Under the pieces are notes generated by a model. It saw nothing but the letters and a program-made list of their open reading frames with translations, was not told the DNA's origin and did not search any database. Of a DNA stretch of 12,873 bases, positions 7,093 through 11,535 are shown in pieces. The DNA lies in assembly GCA_964396115.1 (NCBI GenBank), contig CAYNDL010000026.1:1-12873 (forward strand), written 5' to 3'. The position numbers and the translations under genes are program-made. The stretch comes from CAYNDL01 sp964396115 (GTDB taxonomy: Bacteria > Patescibacteriota > Andersenbacteria > UBA10190 > CAIZMI01). Numbering within the stretch: position 1 is the first letter of the stretch; each line of letters begins with the position of its first letter.

Positions 7093-7120
7093 ATTGTAAT
7101 CTTTAATTATTTTTTTTCAA
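7093..7120 (-). promoter_or_regulatory. Promoter for the 6781-7044 unit
   Basis: On the - strand, TTGAAA (7115-7120) and TACAAT (7093-7098) are separated by 16 bp, with an A/T-rich spacer. Each box matches five of six consensus bases. Transcription would start near 7086 and end at the 6727-6772 hairpin. Confidence 0.6.
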
Positions 7121-7154
7121 CGACTTAGACGAAACGGTGTCAGAAAGTTTTGCC

Positions 7155-7189
7155 AAAAACAAATACAGCGCTCTCTAGCGCTGTATTTG
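7155..7189 (-). terminator. Intrinsic terminator of the 126-residue Cys/PT protein gene
   Basis: A perfect 13-bp stem (7160-7172 with 7177-7189) closes a four-base loop. On the - strand it is followed by five T (plus A run 7155-7159). It lies about 30 bases after the stop at 7222. Confidence 0.88.
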
Positions 7190-7221
7190 AATGAACAATC
7201 ACGTAGCCTCACCTTACCCTA

Positions 7222-7602
7222 CTAGGATGTGAAGGCGTTACCGAAACTCCAAGAACCTGATGCGGGTTGGAAACCACCGAAGGTAGACATTGCGTTGGAG
7301 TACGCGTTGCTTAGCCATGGCGGACATGACGGTACTGGTACGCAAGGGTAGCAAGGTGGTGGCGGAGGTGGTGTGGGAGTCGGACAAGTCCATTGGCATG
7401 GGTTTGGTGTCGGCGTTGGTGTAGGTACGGGTGTCGGAGTCGGTGTAGGGACTGGCGTGGGTGTAGGGGTTGGAACAGGAGTCGGAGTGGGAGTTGGTGG
7501 AGGAGGGTTATGCTTCCATCCAGCGTGAGTGTCTTGTGCCCCAATTAAAGCAAACACTGCGAAAAAAGCTACAAAAGCCGGCAAAATTAATTTCTTAGTC
7601 AT
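7222..7602 (-). CDS. Small secreted Cys-rich protein with PT linker (paralogue A)
   Basis: A 126-residue exported protein. It has a Sec signal peptide (residues 1-27, cleavage after THA) and a Pro/Thr/Val linker of PTPVPTPT type (about 33-68). A Cys motif follows, CQWTC..CYPC..C (Cys69, 73, 84, 87, 93), then a C-terminal STFGGFQPASGSWSFGNAFTS. The last two parts recur in the gene at 7799-8194, so the two are paralogues. I recognise no named family. The paired Cys suggest disulfides or metal binding outside the cell (inference). The start is the ATG at 7602, preceded by AAGGAAGGGGGTGA with eight bases between the G run and ATG. A GTG at 7611 would sit on the SD itself. No convincing promoter was found upstream. 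Confidence 0.8.
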   Translation of the reverse strand: MTKKLILPAFVAFFAVFALIGAQDTHAGWKHNPPPPTPTPTPVPTPTPTPVPTPTPTPVPTPTPTPNPCQWTCPTPTPPPPPPCYPCVPVPSCPPWLSNAYSNAMSTFGGFQPASGSWSFGNAFTS

Positions 7603-7747
7603 TGTGTTCACCCCCTTCCTTAAAATTAAAACTAAAAATATCTTTATTATTAAATAGTCGTCCTCCTGGTTTCTCTGTGACTAACTTTACATTTGTTATA
7701 TATGGGATCTTTTCCTTTTAATGTGACCTAATCACCTCTCCCCGAAT

Positions 7748-7777
7748 TAAAAAACATGACGCCCTCCAGCGTCATGT
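7748..7777 (-). terminator. Intrinsic terminator of the 131-residue Cys/PT protein gene
   Basis: A perfect 9-bp stem (7754-7762 with 7769-7777) with a six-base loop. On the - strand a run of T follows directly (plus A run 7749-7754). It lies 22 bases after the stop at 7799. Confidence 0.9.
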
Positions 7778-7798
7778 AACGTATTTGTCCTCAGCTTA

Positions 7799-8194
7799 TC
7801 ACCAGCGAAAACTGGTAAATGGACTGCCGAAACTCCACGATCCGGCTGCTTCTTCAAAACCATTAAAGGTTGATCTTACTGCAGTATAAGCTCCGCATGT
7901 CCAACCTGCGCAAGGCATCGCAACGCAGTTATAGCATGGTTGCGGCACAGGCGTCGGACAAGACCATGTGCATGGCGGCACAGGCGTCGGACACGGTGTT
8001 GGTGTCGGCACTGGTGTGGGGGTCGGAGTTGGTACGGGTGTAGGAGTAGGAGTTGGCACAGGAGTCGGGCGAGGAGTTGGCACGGGCGTAGGTTTATGGC
8101 ACGAGCACGCATTCGCGTTCGCCACTGCTACGCCAAATCCAGCCACCAAAGTGGCTACGACGATCAAAGTCAATGATAATTTTGATAGTTTCAT
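7799..8194 (-). CDS. Small secreted Cys-rich protein with PT linker (paralogue B)
   Basis: A 131-residue exported protein. It has a signal peptide (1-29, cleavage near ANANA), a CSC pair right at the mature N-terminus (Cys30, 32), and a PTPVPTP-type linker (35-67). A Cys-rich part follows (Cys68, 75, 79, 87, 90, 95, 100) with CTWSCPTP..PCYNC, then the C-terminal STFNGFEEAAGSWSFGSPFTSFRW. It shares C.W.CPTP, PCY.CV and STF.GF..A.GSWSFG..FTS with paralogue A. Nine Cys is an odd number, so either one stays free or there is metal or intermolecular bonding. The start is certain: AAAGGAGGTGA, almost fully complementary to the 16S rRNA end, precedes the ATG. It has its own promoter (8255-8282) and terminator (7748-7777), which suggests high, independent expression. 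Function is unknown, and a surface or secreted structural role is inferred. Confidence 0.85.
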   Translation of the reverse strand: MKLSKLSLTLIVVATLVAGFGVAVANANACSCHKPTPVPTPRPTPVPTPTPTPVPTPTPTPVPTPTPCPTPVPPCTWSCPTPVPQPCYNCVAMPCAGWTCGAYTAVRSTFNGFEEAAGSWSFGSPFTSFRW

Positions 8195-8254
8195 TTGTGT
8201 TCACCTCCTTTCATTTTAATATGAAAAGATAATATTTTATGCTTATCATTTAAG

Positions 8255-8282
8255 ATAATAAACAGCAAGCAAGTGCTGTCAA
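8255..8282 (-). promoter_or_regulatory. Strong promoter of the 131-residue Cys/PT protein gene
   Basis: On the - strand, TTGACA (8277-8282) and TATTAT (8255-8260) are spaced by 16 bp. That is a full -35 match and a five-of-six -10 match. The start site would be near 8248, giving a leader of about 54 bases that ends in a near-perfect SD. Confidence 0.75.
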
Positions 8283-8344
8283 ACAAATAAAACGCCTTCT
8301 GATCCATTGGGGAGTGTTTCTTATCCGGCTATGATAGTTACACC

Positions 8345-8373
8345 AAAACAGCTCCCTGTTAGGGGAGCTGTTT
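8345..8373 (-). terminator. Intrinsic terminator of the DUF11-type surface protein gene
   Basis: An 11-bp stem (8346-8356 with 8363-8373) has a short loop. On the - strand the T-rich end of the stem runs into TTTTGG. It lies 20 bases after the stop at 8393. The + strand side also has a GTTT tail, but no + gene ends here. Confidence 0.75.
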
Positions 8374-8392
8374 GTTTCGAACTTCTTGTCAG

Positions 8393-9217
8393 TTAAATGA
8401 ATTTCTTCATTGCCAGTGTGCCAGCCGTAGCGACTGTGCCTGACAGAGAGTAGACCAACGAAACTACGTCGATTGGCATACCCGTCTTAGCTGTAACTGG
8501 AACCGGTTGAGAAATCGTGGCAGCAGCAATCTGTGGGACTGCTCCTTGAACCAAGGTTGTATCGGTAGCATTACCTTTTACCCCTGGGCCGTTGATGATC
8601 GCAACGTTCTGCAGCAAGAAGCCGTTCGGTGCATCTGCAGCTACTCTTGCCTTAAAGGCATAAGTCACTTCAGAGTTCGCGGAAATCGTCTGGTTTTCCC
8701 AAGTGATCGTGCGGCTCTTTTCGTCTGCTCTTGCAGAAGGATTGGTAGCAAGCGGAATCAAGTAAGGAGAGACTTTGTCGATAATTTTCACTTCTCGAAC
8801 ATCTTCGTCCTTCGTGTTCTTAACCGAGATCTTGTAAACCAATACTTGTCCTGGTTTTACAGTTTCTTGGTTATCGGTCTTGGTTACTGTTACCGTTCCT
8901 TCCTCCTTTTCGCTTTCAACCACTACAGTTTGAACCGTATTTACAACAGTTGTGCCACACGTAACGCATGGGGTTGGCGTCGGAGTCGGCGTGGGTGTAG
9001 GCGTAGGTGTCGGGGTTGGCGTCGGAGTCGGCGTGGGTGTAGGCGTAGGTGTCGGGGTTGGCGTCGGAGTCGGAGTAGGAATAGGAGTTGGTCTTGGGGT
9101 CGGAATAGGGGTTGGTTTAGGACCGCAGCCACAAGCAAAAGAATTTGATGTGGTTAAGCCAAAGCCAACAATAGCCATTACGGCCAAGCCTGTAAGAATG
9201 AGGCCTTTTTTGTACAT
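8393..9217 (-). CDS. Surface protein with PT linker, DUF11-type domain and sortase-signal-like C-terminus
   Basis: A 274-residue exported protein. It has a signal peptide (1-28), then CGCG at the mature N-terminus, and a Pro/Thr linker of about 50 residues (33-83). CVTCG (84-88) precedes a DUF11/conserved-repeat beta-sandwich (about 107-222; VKPGQVLVYKISVKNT, IIDKVSPYL, ITWENQTISANSEVTYAFKA, LLQNVAIING). The C-terminus reads VTAKTG (241-246), a hydrophobic stretch (about 249-268), then KK. That has the tripartite layout of a sortase sorting signal, with TAKTG in place of LPXTG. A sortase gene lies directly upstream. The ATG at 9217 is chosen because AAGGAAGTGA sits nine bases before it, whereas an in-frame ATG at 9238 would place that SD inside the gene. 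It is expressed from a consensus promoter at 9277-9304. Confidence 0.85.
   Translation of the reverse strand: MYKKGLILTGLAVMAIVGFGLTTSNSFACGCGPKPTPIPTPRPTPIPTPTPTPTPTPTPTPTPTPTPTPTPTPTPTPTPTPTPCVTCGTTVVNTVQTVVVESEKEEGTVTVTKTDNQETVKPGQVLVYKISVKNTKDEDVREVKIIDKVSPYLIPLATNPSARADEKSRTITWENQTISANSEVTYAFKARVAADAPNGFLLQNVAIINGPGVKGNATDTTLVQGAVPQIAAATISQPVPVTAKTGMPIDVVSLVYSLSGTVATAGTLAMKKFI
8970..9073 (-). repeat. Exact 42-bp tandem repeat encoding Pro-Thr residues
   Basis: A 42-bp unit occurs twice without a mismatch (8976-9017 and 9018-9059). It is flanked by the last 6 bases of a unit (8970-8975) and the first 14 of the next (9060-9073). Each unit encodes seven Pro-Thr pairs. Identity includes synonymous codon positions, which points to a recent duplication by slippage or unequal exchange. 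Confidence 0.92.
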
Positions 9218-9276
9218 ATTATCACTTCCTTTCTTCATAAAATTTAAATATATGAACTTTAATAAATTAACGAATG

Positions 9277-9304
9277 ATTATAACTTATGCTTTAAACTTG
9301 TCAA
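9277..9304 (-). promoter_or_regulatory. Consensus promoter of the DUF11-type surface protein gene
   Basis: On the - strand, TTGACA (9299-9304) and TATAAT (9277-9282) are both perfect consensus boxes, spaced 16 bp. The start would be near 9270 with a leader of about 53 bases. It lies between the sortase stop and the surface gene, so the substrate can be made in excess of the sortase. Confidence 0.85.
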
Positions 9305-9338
9305 ATTTTTCACAAAAGCAGCAGTTCAGCTAGATATG

Positions 9339-10082
9339 TCACTTTAAGCCCTTATAGTTGAGGGGATTGATAGCAGCTAGCTTCGTGTCTATGATCATGC
9401 GGTTTTTTGAAGTCCAAAGTGGCCAACATGCCATCAGGGAAAGCGTGGGTTCCTTGCCTTCAGATTTGAGGGTTGGAATAGTTTGGGGATTAATAATGTG
9501 GGAACCGGAAACAACATAGGTGTAGCGTGTCCCTTCATAGTCAACCAATACGGAATCACCTTTCTTTAATTTATTTATACTGAGAAAAGCGAAGCGGTAA
9601 GAGCCTTTCCATGGTTCACCTGTACTGTGGCCAGCGATAAAGGCGTTACCATCTTGTCCAGGTTGTACGCCGTTAGGGTAGAGTGCTACTCCCGTACCTA
9701 AAGCAGCGAGTATATCTTCATCACTCATCGACACGGCCTTTACAAGAGGAACCTCAACTTTTAATGCTGGTATTCGAACCCAGTTTCCTTCGTCGTTAGT
9801 GGTGACCGGTGCTAGCGGTTTTGTTGCTGCTGCCTGGATTGATACCAGTGGCGCCAGGGATCCTGTCGTGGAGGTCACGGGAGTGTTCCTCTTGTCACTA
9901 GCGACGGGCAGCTTTGCTTGTCGTTCCGTAGAAGGAGATGCTGCCCTTGATCCGATGAAAAAGGCTGTTCCCCCTGACAAAAAAGCGAGAAATAGAATAA
10001 GCGGTATTGCGCTTAAGAGGAGGTTGCGCGAAAAATTCATCCGCGCGGGCTGCTCGTACGCGAGCTGGTCCGGATAAAACAT
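9339..10082 (-). CDS. Sortase family transpeptidase, membrane-anchored
   Basis: This 247-residue protein has a short cytoplasmic N-terminus, one membrane segment (about 21-43), and a Ser/Thr/Ala/Pro-rich stalk (about 45-97). The sortase domain follows (about 100-236). Catalytic residues are visible: His152 in FIAGHSTG, Cys219 in LSLMACWP and Arg228 in TSKNRMII. IPALKVEVPLVK and INKLKKGDSV are typical sortase strands. Sortases cleave a C-terminal sorting signal between Thr and Gly and attach the protein to the cell envelope or to another subunit. The spaced His...Cys...Arg layout resembles the class D/E type, but I cannot fix the class. The ATG at 10082 has AAAGG six bases before it, and a later ATG at 10040 has no such site. 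The likely substrate is encoded next on the same strand. No terminator separates them, so some read-through is likely. Confidence 0.92.
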   Translation of the reverse strand: MFYPDQLAYEQPARMNFSRNLLLSAIPLILFLAFLSGGTAFFIGSRAASPSTERQAKLPVASDKRNTPVTSTTGSLAPLVSIQAAATKPLAPVTTNDEGNWVRIPALKVEVPLVKAVSMSDEDILAALGTGVALYPNGVQPGQDGNAFIAGHSTGEPWKGSYRFAFLSINKLKKGDSVLVDYEGTRYTYVVSGSHIINPQTIPTLKSEGKEPTLSLMACWPLWTSKNRMIIDTKLAAINPLNYKGLK

Positions 10083-10365
10083 AACTGACCTTTATGCTTT
10101 ATTATTAGCTTTTTGTCAAGACAAACTGCCAGTCTCGGATAATTTATATTTAATAGTTTATTGCTCGCAAAGGCTGAAAAAAATCTGGCGCTAAATTATA
10201 CACAGTTTTTTGTGTCAGAACACACAGCAAGTTGTCTCCCATAATTTATTCTTTGAACTACATTAAAACTCTCGAAATAAGGGTTTAGTGAAAAGCATTA
10301 TTCTTCTTGTTTCTTTGGGACAGTTTCCTGGAGGGACAAAACTTGAAAGGGGGTGAAAAAGAAAA
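10083..10365. other. Divergent intergenic region between sortase and repeat-protein genes
   Basis: This 283-base A/T-rich stretch has no supported gene. It holds the sortase promoter candidate on the left. For the + strand gene only weak boxes are visible (for example CTGAAA, 17 bp, TATACA around 10175-10205). A small imperfect inverted repeat (TTGTGT...ACACAC, around 10210-10225) could be an operator or incidental. The right end carries the strong SD AAAGGGGGTGA (10346-10356) of the downstream gene. Confidence 0.5.
10091..10119 (-). promoter_or_regulatory. Candidate sortase promoter
   Basis: On the - strand, a perfect TTGACA (10114-10119) is followed after 17 bp by CATAAA (10091-10096), a four-of-six -10 match. 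The start would fall just before the ATG at 10082, leaving little room for the SD. The true -10 may therefore differ. Confidence 0.4.
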
Positions 10366-11454
10366 ATGATAAAAGATTTATTGCGTAAAGCATCTTACTT
10401 GTCGGTTGCTGGATTGCTTTCGTCCGGTGTCGCATTTGCGGGTTCGGTTGAAAACGTGCGCACAGGCGCAGACTCCAACAACGAAAACGATGTCGATATC
10501 GAACAGGAAATTGATCAGGATATCGATAACGACGCCGATATCGACAACGATGCAGATGCAGATGTCGAGACTGGCGACAACGAAGCCAATGAAAACACAG
10601 GCTCGGGCACAGCAACTTCGGGTGACGCCGATATCGAGGCAAATCTCGATAATATGGTTAACACCTTGGGTGCGTACTTCAGCGGTGATTTTGGTGACGT
10701 TGATTGGGAACTCCTCAACTCAGTAACGGGTGCGGATTCCAATAACGAGAACGATCTCGACGTAGACCAAAGTGTCGATGTAGACGTTGAAAACGACGCA
10801 GATATCGACAACGAACTTGATCTTTCTGTAGAGACCGGCGACAACGAAGCCAATGAAAACACTGGCGACGGAGAAGTCGAGTCTGGAGACGCAACTCTAG
10901 TTGCTCATATTGTTAATGAAATAAATGGAGGTTCAGCTTATCAAGCCAATTTTGGCGATGTTGATGTTGAGTCTTCAAATGAGACAACGGGTGCGGATTC
11001 CAACAATGAAAACGATATCGACGTAGACCAAAGTGTTGACGTCGAAATCGATAACGACGCTGATATCGAAAACGATGTTGACCTAGCAGCCAACACTGGA
11101 GACAACGAAGCCAATGAAAACACTGGCGACGGACAAGTCCGTAGTGGTGACGCTCAGGTGCAAGCCCATGTCGAAAACGTTGTAAATCAAGGCCATGCGG
11201 TAAACATTCCTGCTCCTAAGGCTGTAAAAGTCGAAGCAAGCAATAACACCACTGGTCATGATTCTAACAATGAGAACAATGTCGAAGTTAACCAATCTTC
11301 AGATGTTGAAATAGACAATAGCGCAGACATTGAAAACGATGTCGATGTTGAAGCCAACACTGGCGACAACGAAGCCAATGAAAACACTGGCGACGGAGAA
11401 GTCAGCAGCGGTGATGCTCAGGTAAGCATCAATATCAGCAATCAGGTTAACTGA
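10366..11454 (+). CDS. Exported, highly acidic four-repeat protein of unknown function
   Basis: A 362-residue protein with a signal peptide (1-25, cleavage after AFA). Four repeats of about 88 residues follow, starting at residues 33, 121, 208 and 296. Each opens with TGxDSNNEN and continues with an Asp/Asn/Val/Ile alternation of 'VDVEIDNDADIENDVD' type. TGDNEANENTG and SGDA follow, and a variable connector closes the unit (FGDVDWELL, FGDVDVESS, PAPKAVKVEAS). I count 92 Asp/Glu and only 7 Lys/Arg, and no Cys. Alternating polar and aliphatic residues suggest stacked beta-strands (a solenoid or fibre), and the acidic ladder suggests Ca2+ or other cation binding. Both are inference. There is no sorting signal or C-terminal membrane helix. 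Initiation is strong (AAAGGGGGTGA nine bases before ATG). The next gene encodes a relative built on the same repeat. Confidence 0.85.
   Translation: MIKDLLRKASYLSVAGLLSSGVAFAGSVENVRTGADSNNENDVDIEQEIDQDIDNDADIDNDADADVETGDNEANENTGSGTATSGDADIEANLDNMVNTLGAYFSGDFGDVDWELLNSVTGADSNNENDLDVDQSVDVDVENDADIDNELDLSVETGDNEANENTGDGEVESGDATLVAHIVNEINGGSAYQANFGDVDVESSNETTGADSNNENDIDVDQSVDVEIDNDADIENDVDLAANTGDNEANENTGDGQVRSGDAQVQAHVENVVNQGHAVNIPAPKAVKVEASNNTTGHDSNNENNVEVNQSSDVEIDNSADIENDVDVEANTGDNEANENTGDGEVSSGDAQVSINISNQVN
10462..11454 (+). repeat. Four in-gene repeats of 261-264 bp
   Basis: Units begin at 10462, 10726, 10987 and 11251. The most conserved part encodes DNEANEN plus flanks: a 23-base string is identical in all four copies (10576-10598, 10840-10862, 11101-11123 and 11365-11387), at intervals of 264, 261 and 264 bases. 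The connectors between the cores have diverged, so the copies are not all recent. Confidence 0.92.
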
Positions 11455-11455
11455 T

Positions 11456-11490
11456 AGGCTGGTATCTTCGTCAGGGGGGCTCACCAGCCT
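11456..11490 (+). other. Hairpin between the two repeat-protein genes
   Basis: An 8-bp perfect inverted repeat (11456-11463 with 11483-11490) starts just after the stop codon and encloses a 19-base loop. No T run follows, so it is not a standard intrinsic terminator. It may protect the upstream mRNA end or reduce read-through, so that the two related proteins are made at different levels. Confidence 0.45.
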
Positions 11491-11535
11491 CCCAAACGAG
11501 GAAATTAATTAGTCGCTTGAAAGGAGAAACTATTT

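Noticed and set aside
6727..7777. Integron-like cassettes, with small genes each followed by a hairpin
   Set aside because: The hairpins have T runs and behave as intrinsic terminators. I saw no GTTRRRY/RYYYAAC attC boxes and no integrase.
8970..9073. CRISPR array
   Set aside because: The 42-bp units are directly adjacent with no spacers and encode Pro-Thr in frame.
8393..9217. Lipoprotein assignment because Cys follows the signal peptide (also for the 7799-8194 gene)
   Set aside because: The residues before Cys (NSFAC, NANAC) do not fit the [LVI]-x-[GAS]-C lipobox, and AxA-type cleavage by signal peptidase I fits better.
7940..9347. Long Gly-Val repeat ORFs on the + strand (7940-8219 and 8952-9347)
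   Set aside because: They are mirror images of the Pro-Thr linkers on the - strand. They have no SD or signal sequence, and the - strand frames have promoters, SDs, signal peptides and terminators.
10515..11484. Ser/Leu-rich - strand ORFs (10515-10862, 10941-11123, 11299-11484) antisense to the acidic repeat gene
   Set aside because: They repeat with the same period as the + strand gene because they are its antisense, and they have no initiation signals.
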